Below are positions 1 to 8,376 of a stretch of DNA of 64,000 nt, piece after piece. Below the pieces are notes generated by a model, which was not told the DNA's origin, did not search any database, and saw nothing but the letters and a program-made list of their open reading frames with translations. Within the stretch, counting starts at the first letter, position 1. Every line of letters begins with the position of its first letter. The stretch covers positions 124,001 through 188,000 of the forward strand of contig NZ_FXTU01000003.1 of the NCBI RefSeq assembly GCF_900182735.1. Direction: 5' to 3'. Source of the DNA: Laceyella tengchongensis. Lineage in GTDB: Bacteria; Bacillota; Bacilli; Thermoactinomycetales; Thermoactinomycetaceae. A program made the position numbers and the translations under genes.

Positions 1-1
1 G

Positions 2-664
2 CGTGTCAGTACGAAGAAGGAAGAGCAGGAAACGAGTTTGGAGCGGCAAGTCCTCGATCTGAAGCAATGGGCTGAAGAGTTGTCTGTTGAAGTCGTGCGG
101 GTCATTTCTGAACAATACAGTGGGTTTGATCTTAACCGGCCCGGTTTGCACGAGCTATTTGACACGTTGAAACAAGAAAAAGTCGAGGCCGTCCTTATTC
201 AAGACGATACGCGACTAGGACGGGGAGAAGCAAAATTGGCCATTATCCATCAGCTCCATCGGTCTGGTTGCACGATTTACTCCCTGCAACAGCGTGGGGA
301 GTTGGAGTTGGACGCCGGTGAATCGACAGTATTGTCGATCATAGCCAAAGTGGAAGAATTGCAACGGAAAATGATGAATCAGAAGATCAGTTGGGGCATG
401 CGGCGCGCAGTGAGAGAAAAGGGATTCAATCCTGCAAAGAATCTGAAGAACCAAGGATTGGGCGGACGCGAAAAGAAAGAAGTCCCATTGGAGCAAATCG
501 TGGCATTAAAGGAGAAAAAGCTCACCTATGAGGAGATCGCGGCCACGTTAAAAGGGTTTGGATATGATGTTTCACGGGCGACCGTACATCGGAGATATCG
601 GGAATGGAAACAATCTCAAGAAGAAAAATTGCAAAATTCACTTGAAATGGAGGAGTCCCGATGA
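2..664 (+). CDS. yneB: YneB-type serine resolvase-like protein, 5' end outside window
   Basis: This is the C-terminal part of a small serine-recombinase (resolvase) family protein. The frame is open to the left edge, and codons from position 2 read RVSTKKEEQETSLERQ, which contains the R-x-S of the resolvase catalytic motif. The TTG at 38 is therefore not the true start and the gene begins outside the window. The middle holds resolvase-like segments (QDDTRLGRG, and a helical stretch ending near KMMNQKISWGMRRAV). The last 60 residues look like a helix-turn-helix (LTYEEIAATLKGFGYDVSRATVHRRY). The overall form matches Bacillus YneB, which sits beside lexA/yneA in that genus. Whether it recombines DNA here cannot be judged. 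It overlaps the next gene by an ATGA, so the two are probably co-translated. Confidence 0.8.
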   Translation, partial: RVSTKKEEQETSLERQVLDLKQWAEELSVEVVRVISEQYSGFDLNRPGLHELFDTLKQEKVEAVLIQDDTRLGRGEAKLAIIHQLHRSGCTIYSLQQRGELELDAGESTVLSIIAKVEELQRKMMNQKISWGMRRAVREKGFNPAKNLKNQGLGGREKKEVPLEQIVALKEKKLTYEEIAATLKGFGYDVSRATVHRRYREWKQSQEEKLQNSLEMEESR

Positions 665-1734
665 GCACCATCAACTGGGAACGATACGAGGTTTTGACAC
701 AAACGCCGGGTGCTCCCGGTTTTGAACAAGCTATGCGGAAAGTGATGCGCACATACATATCCGAAGTGACCGAAGAGATTGTGCAGGATCGGCTAGGGGG
801 CATCTATGGCGTGAAACGCGGTACGGAAGAAGGGCCCAAAATCCTGTTTGCTGGACACATGGATGAAGTCGCTTTCATGATCACCCGCATCACTGCCGAT
901 GGCTTTTTGAAGTTCCAACCCTTAGGAGGCTGGTGGTCCCAAGTGCTGCTTGCGCAACGAGTCGATGTGATCACTCGGGATGGCAAGCGGATTCCAGGGG
1001 TGATCGGTTCTGTGCCTCCACACTTGCTGAGTGACGAGCGGCGCAATAAAGTCGTGGACGTCAATCAAATGTTTATCGATATCGGCGCAACCAGTGAAGA
1101 GGACGTGAAAGAGTGGGGGATCCGCCTAGGGGATGTCGTCGTGCCCCACTGTCCGTTTGTAGAAATGGAAGGCGGCAAAAGGGTAATGAGCAAGGCGTGG
1201 GATAACCGCTTTGGTTGTGGTTTGGTATTGGAAGTACTAGAAGAGTTGGCTCGGACGGATCATCCCAACACGGTGTACGCCGGGGCGACGGTTCAGGAAG
1301 AAGTCGGTTTGCGCGGGGCAGGAGTAGCTGCGGAAATGATCCAGCCTGATGTGTTCTTAGCTGTTGATTCCGGACCGGCGGGTGATACCCCGGGAGTGAG
1401 CGACGGATTTGGCAAGATTGGGGGCGGAGTGGTCATCCGCATTTACGACCGGTCCATGATCACTTCACCGGGTATGCGGGACTTTTTGTTGGACACCGCA
1501 GAGTCTGAGCAAATCCCTTATCAATTCTTTGTGTCCCAAGGAGGCACCGATGCCGGACGGGTGCATCAATCAGGGATTGGCATTCCCTCCGCGGCGATTG
1601 GCATTTGTGCGCGCTACATTCATTCCCATGCGTCGATTGTTGATAAAGAAGATGTTGAAGCGGCTAAAGCGTTTGCCTTGGCATTGATCAAACGGCTCGA
1701 TCAGACGACATTTAAAACGATTTTGGATCGGTGA
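661..1734 (+). CDS. M42 family metallo-aminopeptidase (YtoP/FrvX type)
   Basis: Cytosolic di-metal aminopeptidase of 357 residues, the usual size for family M42 (glutamyl aminopeptidase/endoglucanase M type). Visible metal and catalytic motifs are AGHMDEV near residue 67, SKAWDNRFG near 180, the catalytic pair in ATVQEEVGLRG near 213, DSGPAGDTPG near 237, and the last ligand in the RYIHSHAS region near 322. The start is the ATG at 661 with GGAGGAG just upstream; it overlaps the stop of the resolvase gene. A strong hairpin terminator follows. The family trims N-terminal residues from peptides; the exact preference cannot be read here. No signal peptide is present. Confidence 0.92.
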   Translation: MSTINWERYEVLTQTPGAPGFEQAMRKVMRTYISEVTEEIVQDRLGGIYGVKRGTEEGPKILFAGHMDEVAFMITRITADGFLKFQPLGGWWSQVLLAQRVDVITRDGKRIPGVIGSVPPHLLSDERRNKVVDVNQMFIDIGATSEEDVKEWGIRLGDVVVPHCPFVEMEGGKRVMSKAWDNRFGCGLVLEVLEELARTDHPNTVYAGATVQEEVGLRGAGVAAEMIQPDVFLAVDSGPAGDTPGVSDGFGKIGGGVVIRIYDRSMITSPGMRDFLLDTAESEQIPYQFFVSQGGTDAGRVHQSGIGIPSAAIGICARYIHSHASIVDKEDVEAAKAFALALIKRLDQTTFKTILDR

Positions 1735-1740
1735 AAAGCA

Positions 1741-1773
1741 AAAAAGCAGATGGGTTATGCCCATCTGCTTTTT
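1741..1773. terminator. Bidirectional intrinsic terminator
   Basis: A perfect 14-bp stem (AAAAAGCAGATGGG / CCCATCTGCTTTTT) with a 5-nt loop lies between the convergent M42 peptidase and yunB genes. It carries an A-run on one side and a T-run on the other, so it can stop transcription from both directions. Confidence 0.9.
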
Positions 1774-2588
1774 TAGTTCGGGACAAGCGGGATTGGTTTG
1801 GTCTTGGTTCCGTCCGGCATGATGCTCGGTACTTCGCCCACCACCAACTCTCGAATAATAGGGTAATCGAACTTGACAGTGAAGTGTTCTTTGGCAAATG
1901 GCAATAAGGTGGAGATTTCGATTTCTGCATGAATCAAGATGTTTACCAACGTCGTATTAATCCCCGATTGCTCCACTTTGGTCGTCAGCGTGACATGGGG
2001 AGACCCTTCAATCCAGATATCCAAAGGGATATTCGGCCCGAAATCGGATAAAATGCTACTTTCGGCGATTTTCCCCAACGAGATGTGAACCTCGCGGTCT
2101 TGGGATTCTTTCAATTCATGCAAGATGCGGTCGGTCAGGATTTGGTAGATCTTGCCTTCCGCGTGGCTGTCAAAACTGATGCCGGCGATCCGGCCTTGCT
2201 GGTCTTTATGCATGAAAGCGACTTGTTTTTTTTCTTTGCTTAGTGCATCCTGAACATCTGCGACACCTTTTAAGAACGCTTCCTCAACTATCTTCTTTGC
2301 TTCCGTCTTGGCAATCGTCGATAATGTCGTATCATATTGAACTTCAATGAACCATAATGGAAAGATGATGATGGCCGCACAAATCAGAAGAAGGAAAATC
2401 AGCTTCATCTTCGGACCACGCCGAATCATGCGGTAGGGAAGGCCTGCGTTCGACGGTGGGGAAGGAACCCGGTGAGAGGCGAACCCCGATGCCCGACGCA
2501 AGCGGATCGGTTGTGTGAAGCGCTTGATCCATTGTGCCATAGACAACGGCCAGGGTCGTTTATTGACCAACCGACGCCGTTTTAACAT
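1773..2588 (-). CDS. yunB: Sporulation protein YunB
   Basis: A 271-residue protein resembling YunB, a sporulation protein of Bacillus. A basic N-terminal tail of about 60 residues precedes a single membrane segment (LIFLLLICAAIIIFPLWFI, about residues 64-82). A mixed alpha/beta domain follows, with conserved stretches such as GKIAESSILSDFGPNIP and a C-terminal EVPSIMPDG. The basic tail is longer than I expect for the family, so translation may begin at an internal ATG such as the one before KLIFLL. The annotated start has a GA-rich ribosome site (GAGGGGGG) upstream. This gene supports the view that the host forms endospores. It is convergent with the M42 peptidase gene. Confidence 0.82.
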   Translation of the reverse strand: MLKRRRLVNKRPWPLSMAQWIKRFTQPIRLRRASGFASHRVPSPPSNAGLPYRMIRRGPKMKLIFLLLICAAIIIFPLWFIEVQYDTTLSTIAKTEAKKIVEEAFLKGVADVQDALSKEKKQVAFMHKDQQGRIAGISFDSHAEGKIYQILTDRILHELKESQDREVHISLGKIAESSILSDFGPNIPLDIWIEGSPHVTLTTKVEQSGINTTLVNILIHAEIEISTLLPFAKEHFTVKFDYPIIRELVVGEVPSIMPDGTKTKPIPLVPN

Positions 2589-2812
2589 AGCAGTCCCCCC
2601 CTCGGCATTGAAGATGAATACTTTATATGTATTATGAACCTTCCAGAAAAAGAAGACGTGAAGCTGGCGATTTCATCCAAGAATCGGCCGCTTCGCCGAC
2701 ATTATCGGGAACAATGGCTTCCTTGGGAAGACTGCGTGCTTCTAATTCTTGAATACTGCCGGGAGTTGGGTTTCCCTGGAAATGAAGTAGACTTCGTAAA
2801 AGGGTTGAAATC

Positions 2813-2974
2813 ATGGATGATCGAAGTCTCAAGAAACGTCGTAGATTCGACCGCTGTCGGCAGTTAAGACGAGAAGGATATTACGTAGATCCCAATGATC
2901 TAAGTGCGCTTAGTCCATATCTTACGGAACATATCAAGCGATTTGGCGATTACATCATTGATTTAGAGGATTAG
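2813..2974 (+). pseudogene. Tn3-family transposase C-terminal remnant
   Basis: A 53-codon open stretch ends with SALSPYLTEHIKRFGDYIID, which matches my memory of the extreme C-terminus of Tn3-family transposases (a LSPY-x3-HI-x-RFG-x-Y pattern). No catalytic DDE part is present, and the frame closes with a TGA at 2783, so only the tail of the transposase survives. The 2634-2812 stretch before it is open in other frames but I recognise nothing in it. No terminal inverted repeat was seen. Confidence 0.5.
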
Positions 2975-3102
2975 ATGTTAAGTTAGAATAAGATGGATAT
3001 TTCCGATTATTTTTTATGGTATAAATTGATGAAATAATGATGTTTACTCCTGCATAAACTCAATTTAAAATGAAAGTATTAACGAACAAGGAGGCAATTC
3101 AC

Positions 3103-3165
3103 ATGAAAACCATGACAAATCAAACCGTACAAACATATAAGGGTGGAACATCTTCTTATTTGTAA
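3103..3165 (+). CDS. 20-residue leader peptide upstream of ABC exporter
   Basis: A short reading frame starts with an ATG preceded by a near-perfect ribosome site (AAGGAGG, 8 nt before the ATG). It encodes a 20-residue peptide ending in YKGGTSSYL. Its stop lies 7 nt before the 5' arm of a hairpin that covers the ribosome site of the ABC transporter gene. Strong initiation, tiny size and position are those of a regulatory leader peptide, as before erm, cat and some efflux genes. A secreted or modified peptide exported by the transporter is the alternative, but no cleavable leader or core pattern is evident. No function beyond regulation is claimed. Confidence 0.55.
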   Translation: MKTMTNQTVQTYKGGTSSYL

Positions 3166-3171
3166 ATGGTG

Positions 3172-3214
3172 TACCCCTTATATGTGTTTATTTAAATAAC
3201 ACAAAAAAGGGGTA
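3172..3214 (+). promoter_or_regulatory. Hairpin sequestering the ABC gene ribosome site
   Basis: TACCCCTT (3172-3179) pairs perfectly with AAGGGGTA (3207-3214). Inside, TGTGTT (3183-3188) pairs with AACACA (3198-3203) around an ATTTAAAT palindrome. The 3' arm contains the AAGGGG that would be the ribosome site for the ATG at 3219. A ribosome stalled on the last leader codons would cover the 5' arm and free this site, which is the logic of translational attenuation. Confidence 0.6.
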
Positions 3215-3218
3215 AATC

Positions 3219-4948
3219 ATGCGTTTTCCAGTAAAAAAATTTTTCTCATATTACAAACCGTATTTAATGTTGTTTCTTTCGGCATTGGCCTGCGCCTTTA
3301 TCGTATCTGCTGTGACTTTGGTGTTTCCATTACTCGTTCGGTATATTACGAAAGATGTTCTGGAAGGAGACTTATCCACTGCGCTAGGCGAAGTGTACTG
3401 GATTGGTGGGCTAATGCTTGTTTTAGTCGTGATCCAGAATATTGGGAACTACTTTGTAGACTACAAAGGTCATGAGGTCGGTGCTCGTATGGAAAGGGAT
3501 ATGCGTAGCGAGTTGTTCGCGCATATGCAGAAGCTTTCCTTAAGCTTTTACGATAAGGAAAAGACAGGTCAGCTCATGTCTCGAATAACGAACGACCTGC
3601 TACTGCTTTCCGAGCTCTACCATCACGGTCCAGAAGACTACGTCAAATATCTCGCCCGTTTTATTGGAGCATTTGTCATTCTGTTCTTTATTAACGCCCC
3701 CTTAACAATCGCTGTGTTCTGTTTTTTACCATTCTTAGGTGCCTTTACATTATATTTTAATAAGAAGTTGAACAAGGCATTAAGAAGAAACAAAGAGCGA
3801 ATCGGGGACGTAAACGCACAGGTAGAAGATAGTCTATCGGGAATCCGCGTGGTAAAATCGTTTGCCAACGAGCACGTAGAGATTGAAAAGTTTAACCGAG
3901 AAAACAATCGTTTCCTCGATAGCCGAAAGAAAACGTACAAGGCGGAAGCGTATTTTTTCAATGGTGTTGAAGCGTTTATCCAACTGATTACGATTACGGT
4001 GATTATCTTAGGTAGTGCTAGCATTGTGAATAACACTTTAGAGTTAGCTGATTTGATTACTTTCTTACTGTATATCAACTTTATGATTGAGCCAATTCAA
4101 CGACTGACTCATATGAGCACGCAGTTTCAAGAAGGAATCACTGGCTTCCAGCGCTTTATGGAAATCATGAATCTGAAGCCAGCAGTCGAAAACAAACCGA
4201 ATGCCATAACCTTGCCAGAGGTACATGGCGAGATTGAGTTCAAGCAAGTTTCCTTCCGTTATGAAGACCATTTGGACAATGTCTTAGTAAACCTGTCACT
4301 TCGTATACAACCGGGAGAGTACGTTGCGTTAGTTGGTCCGTCTGGTGTGGGAAAAACTACATTATGCTCGCTCATCCCTCGCTTTTATGATGTGACAGAT
4401 GGGGAGGTGTTACTAGACGGGATCAACGTTCGCGATATCGACCTGCAGTCATTAAGAAATAACATCGGTATTGTACAGCAAGATGTTTACCTTTTTGCGG
4501 GAACGGTGATGGAAAATATCCGCTACGGAAATCCAGCGGCGAGCGATGAAGAAATTATCACGGCAGCCAAGCACGCCAATGCCCATGACTTTATTATGAG
4601 CTTGCCAAACGGCTACCACTCCGAGATCGGACAAAGAGGTGTCAAATTGTCTGGTGGTCAAAAGCAGCGACTAAGTATCGCTCGCGTATTCTTAAAAAAT
4701 CCACCCGTTCTTTAGATGAGGCAACGAGCGCGCTAGATAACGAGAGTGAAAGCATCGTCAAGAAATCACTAGAATCGTTAGCTAAAGGACGTACGACCCT
4801 CGTTATTGCCCATCGCCTTTCCACTATCCGCAATGCCCAACGAATTATTGTACTAACGGAGGACGGTATTGTGGAACAAGGTACGCACGATGCGTTACTT
4901 GCACGCGATGGGGTGTATACACACCTGTATTCCAAGCAGTTTGATTAG
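3219..4948 (+). pseudogene. ABC exporter (permease-ATPase half-transporter), frameshifted at Walker B
   Basis: The gene encodes a multidrug/lipid-type ABC half-exporter: about six membrane segments in residues 1-310, then an ATPase domain with Walker A GPSGVGKTT, Q-loop region IVQQDVYLF and signature LSGGQKQRLS. The frame stops at 4715 right after KNPPVL. In another frame the rest of the ATPase continues (DEATSALDNESESIVKKSLE through the switch region VIAHRLST) to a stop at 4946-4948. About 4 bases are missing (net -1) where an ILDEATSALD core is expected, so Walker B is broken. Either the gene has recently decayed or the base call is wrong. Its AT-rich style differs from the flanking genes and suggests acquired DNA. 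Leader peptide and masked ribosome site upstream point to inducible drug efflux. Confidence 0.82.
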
Positions 4949-5160
4949 AGTTGGAAACCACTTAAGAAAAGGGGTTTTGCGCCTTTTTTACATTTTTTTC
5001 TATCTATCATGCTGCTTTTGGACTTATCTCGAATTAACCTCACGAACGCCTTTATTTGATGACTGACTTGGAAGGATATTGCGAAAAATGCGGTTGCACG
5101 CACATAACAACAGCGTCAGGAGTGGGGCAGAGAGAGATCAAAGCGTAAAAAGCTGACCAC

Positions 5161-5201
5161 GCAACATAAGCCCACCCATTCTCCGGGTGGGCTTATGTTG
5201 C
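5161..5201. terminator. Long bidirectional hairpin terminator
   Basis: A perfect 17-bp stem (GCAACATAAGCCCACCC and its complement) with a 7-nt loop sits between the broken ABC gene and the convergent reductase gene. T-rich sequence follows on the + side. Confidence 0.8.
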
Positions 5202-5210
5202 GCAATTTTA

Positions 5211-5759
5211 TCAGACGCTCATATTTTTGAGTGCTTGGTTGAGATGGGCCACTTCCTGTAAAGCGACTTTGTCATTTAACACTTCACCAGGCTTGGTACC
5301 CCGCCCGATGACAAAGCCGGCAAATTTCATATTCATAAATTCAAATATGTACTGGAATTGCTGAACCAGAGGCAGCCCTTTGATCCTGGCCGACTCCCCG
5401 CCGGAGATAATCACATAAGCGGGCTTGTCCTTCATCGCTCCTTTAAAATCGTATGCCGGATTGCGTAGGCTTTGCGACCAGCGATCCACAAAATTTTTCA
5501 TGTGGCCAGACATGCCATACCAGTATAGCGGCGTGCTGAAGACGAGGATATCGCTGTTCATCACTTGTCGAATCACTTCTTCATAATCATCACCGACCGG
5601 CTCAAATCCATGTTCTGTATGGCGTTGGTCACGGATCGGACGTATGTCTTTGTCTCGCAAGGTGATCCATTCCACATCAAGCCCCTCACACAAACGCCGC
5701 GCAAGCGTCTCTGCATTCCCATTGTCACGAGAGCTGCCTAAGATGACGGATATTTTCAT
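5211..5759 (-). CDS. NAD(P)H-dependent FMN reductase / flavodoxin-fold protein
   Basis: A 182-residue flavodoxin-fold oxidoreductase. The N-terminal phosphate-binding loop reads ILGSSRDNGNAETLAR (about residues 5-20), and the second FMN-contact segment is STPLYWYGMSGHMKNFVDRW (about 75-94), typical of NADPH-dependent FMN reductases. The start is taken as the ATG at 5759 with AAGGGGG 7 nt upstream; a GTG lies one codon earlier. The divergent gene encodes a TetR-family regulator, and the 5763-6005 gap holds an operator-like dyad, so the pair is probably a regulator and its target. The substrate (quinone, nitro-compound or azo dye) cannot be told from sequence. Confidence 0.85.
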   Translation of the reverse strand: MKISVILGSSRDNGNAETLARRLCEGLDVEWITLRDKDIRPIRDQRHTEHGFEPVGDDYEEVIRQVMNSDILVFSTPLYWYGMSGHMKNFVDRWSQSLRNPAYDFKGAMKDKPAYVIISGGESARIKGLPLVQQFQYIFEFMNMKFAGFVIGRGTKPGEVLNDKVALQEVAHLNQALKNMSV

Positions 5760-5971
5760 CACAATCCCCCTTTTCCCAGATTCGACGAATGTTCTCGGTT
5801 AGTATATCATATATGAAGTTGGAGCAGAAACTGGCCAGTGGCACCGAACCACATTTCCATTTGTATCCGATTTCGATGTTCCACACCCCTTTAAGGTTGA
5901 AATGAAACTGTGTGTTTGGTACGATTTCTTTACAGGATACCTATTTATCAAAATCAATATATAATAGCATT

Positions 5972-5990
5972 TATTCACTCAATTTGAATA
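5972..5990. promoter_or_regulatory. Operator-like dyad for the TetR regulator
   Basis: TATTCA and TGAATA form an inverted repeat with a 7-nt centre, ending 15 nt before the TetR start codon and inside the divergent promoter region. Size and position fit a TetR-family site, but the assignment is by context only. Confidence 0.4.
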
Positions 5991-6005
5991 CAATTGGAGG
6001 CTCGC

Positions 6006-6617
6006 ATGAAATATTCCACAGGGAAAGAAACGAAAAGAAAAATTATTGAAACCGCATTCCAGCTGATGTCCGATAAAGGATTTGATGCACTAAGCATTGA
6101 TGAGATCATGAAACATATCGGCAGAACCAAAGGCTCTTTCTATGTTCATTTCAAAAGCAAGGAAGAAATGTTGTATGAATTGATGCGAACCCGTTTGGAC
6201 CGCGGGTATGGGCATATGGCGGCTGAGATTAAAGAGGAATTGTCCCTCGACAATTGTGATGTGCGGGCCATCTTGGAAAAAGTGACCGCCAAAATATACG
6301 CCAGCCTTGGTGACGATCCATTGACATGGACGGCCACCTTTTATCAGTTGGTCATATATTCCCGCAAAGACGAAACTGTTCGGGAATGGCTAGAACTGAA
6401 CTTCAACCAATGGTCGGAATTCCTCCATATGATCGTTGAAAGAGGCCAGGAGCTGGGGCAAATCCGTTCTGACATGGATACCCAAACCATCACCAACCTG
6501 TTGATGGGAATCGTGTTGGGGTACGAAATCCTTTACATGCTTAAACCCCAGGTCGATATGACCGAGGTTATCAAGATTCACGACTGGTTGTTTATCAGCA
6601 AGCCATCCGCTGAATAA
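6006..6617 (+). CDS. TetR/AcrR family transcriptional regulator
   Basis: A 203-residue repressor-type protein. An N-terminal TetR helix-turn-helix (KRKIIETAFQLMSDKGFD, then IMKHIGRTKGSFYVHFKSKE, residues about 7-55) is followed by an all-helical ligand domain. The ATG at 6006 is chosen because GGAGG ends 5 nt upstream; the TTG at 5994 would overlap that ribosome site. It is divergent from the FMN reductase gene and probably represses it and itself through the dyad at 5972-5990. A strong terminator follows. The ligand is unknown. Confidence 0.9.
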   Translation: MKYSTGKETKRKIIETAFQLMSDKGFDALSIDEIMKHIGRTKGSFYVHFKSKEEMLYELMRTRLDRGYGHMAAEIKEELSLDNCDVRAILEKVTAKIYASLGDDPLTWTATFYQLVIYSRKDETVREWLELNFNQWSEFLHMIVERGQELGQIRSDMDTQTITNLLMGIVLGYEILYMLKPQVDMTEVIKIHDWLFISKPSAE

Positions 6618-6636
6618 AACGGCAACTTAGTTGTGC

Positions 6637-6675
6637 AAAGAAAACCTAGCAAAAATCGGTTGCTAGGTTTTCTTT
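6637..6675 (+). terminator. Intrinsic terminator
   Basis: A perfect 16-bp stem (AAAGAAAACCTAGCAA and its complement) with a 7-nt loop and T-rich tail follows the TetR gene. Confidence 0.85.
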
Positions 6676-6748
6676 ATCTCAACCGTTGTTAGACCGAGCA
6701 GTCAATAAACAGTACTTCTTTAAATAAATAAAGCAACTTTCTTCATGC

Positions 6749-7105
6749 TTACTCTTTTTTCTGTTGTTTCGCTAATTGATATTCTTTTTTTCGTTTTTTA
6801 GATTTTTCCTCTTCTTCTTTAAGGCGTTTTGCTATTTCTTCTCTATGTTTTTGAATTTCTTCTTCACTCTCTTCAAAAGTATACAACTCATCGGTGGAAA
6901 CACCCAAAATTTTTGCCATTCTGTACAGTGTATCCATTCTGGGATAAGCAGTATTGCTTGTCCACATGGTTACTTGTTGTTTCACTACGCCCAAGGCGAT
7001 GGCTAAATTCGTTTTGGTGGGCTTCACCTTGTTTCCATTTAAATCAAGCATAAATCCTTCGTATTTCTTTTTAGCTAAGATTAAATCTAGATTACATTTT
7101 AACAC
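6749..7105 (-). CDS. XRE-family helix-turn-helix regulator
   Basis: A 118-residue DNA-binding protein. The Cro/XRE fold spans about residues 8-75: TKTNLAIALGVVKQQVTMWT is the helix-turn-helix pair and PRMDTLYRMAKILGVSTDEL the following helices. The tail (about 78-118) is a highly charged Glu/Lys-rich helix of low complexity. The start is GTG with AGAGGTG 7 nt upstream. The gene is more AT-rich than its neighbours and stands alone, facing an AT-rich gap of about 370 bp; it may be a leftover of a phage or mobile element. No partner toxin gene is adjacent. Confidence 0.85.
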   Translation of the reverse strand: MLKCNLDLILAKKKYEGFMLDLNGNKVKPTKTNLAIALGVVKQQVTMWTSNTAYPRMDTLYRMAKILGVSTDELYTFEESEEEIQKHREEIAKRLKEEEEKSKKRKKEYQLAKQQKKE

Positions 7106-7479
7106 GCTTTTTCACCTCTATTATATTGTGTCTTCGTTTCATATTATAAACTTACGGTCATTATTTGTAAAATATTAAATTAACATAATGTGCCTAATTC
7201 GATACACGATTGCGCACATTGTCGCTACAATAATTGATAAATATAAAAATCATATATATATTTTACGATTAGAGATAAGATACAATGGGAACTCTCATTT
7301 TGAATCTTCTTGATATTTTCAATGCTATGGTAGTCCGACGGCGACGTAAAAATTTCCCCCTGGCACCATTGTTTCCATTGATGGTATGATCTATAAGTTG
7401 CTTGGATTCATTCGTTATGATAATAACTGATATAAGCAAGACAACCCGATATGGGCAAGTTAGCTTAGAGGTGAACAAG
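7106..7479. other. AT-rich gap with divergent promoters
   Basis: No gene is recognised here. The stretch is AT-rich, separates the XRE gene from the kinase gene, and contains a short inverted repeat (AATGTGC near 7186 and GCACATT near 7215). It presumably carries the promoters of both genes. The upstream extension of the kinase frame to 7402 has no ribosome site and is not counted as coding. Confidence 0.5.
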
Positions 7480-8154
7480 ATGGTGGGGAGTGACGAACTA
7501 GTGATCGTAGTCGGCGGAATGATTGGGCTGGGGAAAACCAGTGTCGCGACATTGTTGGGCGAGGCCTTGAACAGTAAAGTGTTTTATGAATCGGTTGATG
7601 ACAATCCGTTGCTTCCTTTGTTGTATACCGCATCAGAGGAAGAAAGCGAGCGCATGCGCTATCCGTTTTTGTTACAATTGCATTTTTTGGATACGCGTTT
7701 TAAGGCCATCAAGCGGGCCTTGACCGACAAGAAAAACGTTTTGGATCGTAGCATTTATGAGGATTGGTACTTTGCGAAAACCCTGAACGAGTTGGGCCGT
7801 ATCAATGATTTGGAATTCCATGCGTATGAGCGTTTGCTGGACAATATGTTGGAGGAGATCGAAGGGATGCCCAAAAAGGCACCCGACCTGATGGTCTACC
7901 TGAGCGCATCTTTTGAAACGGTACTGACTCGGATTGGCATGCGCGGACGTGAATTTGAACAGGATCCCAGCTTGGTGGACTATTACCACACACTGTGGTC
8001 CGGTTATGATGACTGGGTTCATCACCATTACAAAGCTTCAGAGGTGTTGGTGGTGAACATGGACGAAATCGATGTGGTGAACAACGAACAGGATGCTGAA
8101 TTTGTCGTTACTGAAGTAAAGAAGAGATTGAACAAAATGGGTATCATCGTTTAA
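7480..8154 (+). CDS. Deoxynucleoside kinase (dAK/dCK/dGK family)
   Basis: A 224-residue cytosolic kinase that phosphorylates deoxynucleosides for nucleotide salvage. The P-loop reads GGMIGLGKTS near residue 12. The substrate-site region contains ESVDDNP, the family DRS motif appears as LDRSIYEDWYFA, and the lid arginines lie in RIGMRGREFEQDP. The start is ATG 7480 with TTAGAGGTGA upstream; an ATG at 7402 would add 26 residues unlike the family. Bacilli usually carry two such genes in tandem, but here only one is seen. Base specificity cannot be assigned from sequence. Confidence 0.88.
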   Translation: MVGSDELVIVVGGMIGLGKTSVATLLGEALNSKVFYESVDDNPLLPLLYTASEEESERMRYPFLLQLHFLDTRFKAIKRALTDKKNVLDRSIYEDWYFAKTLNELGRINDLEFHAYERLLDNMLEEIEGMPKKAPDLMVYLSASFETVLTRIGMRGREFEQDPSLVDYYHTLWSGYDDWVHHHYKASEVLVVNMDEIDVVNNEQDAEFVVTEVKKRLNKMGIIV

Positions 8155-8170
8155 TTTAGTTAGTCATGCA

Positions 8171-8220
8171 AACGGCCAAGGCTCCTGCAATCGCTATCCC
8201 TTGCAGGAGCCCTGGCCGTT
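8171..8220 (+). terminator. Long hairpin, probable terminator
   Basis: A 20-bp stem with one A-C mismatch (AACGGCCA... / ...TGGCCGTT) and a 10-nt loop follows the kinase gene. The T-run after it is poor. Confidence 0.65.
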
Positions 8221-8376
8221 GTATGATTTGTTGATTAACCCTTTACCGCGGAAGGTTGTAGTTGTAATCGCCTCGGATGGTCTAGATTTGTTTGAAAAAA
8301 ACAGATTTGCCCACTGTTACGAAAGTCGTCCTTTCTTATATAATGATAAGTACCAAAAAAAACGGAGGAGAGAAGA

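Noticed and set aside
2634..2867. 77-codon frame before the Tn3 remnant
   Set aside because: No ribosome site, overlaps an equally long minus-strand frame, and reads the transposase tail in the wrong frame.
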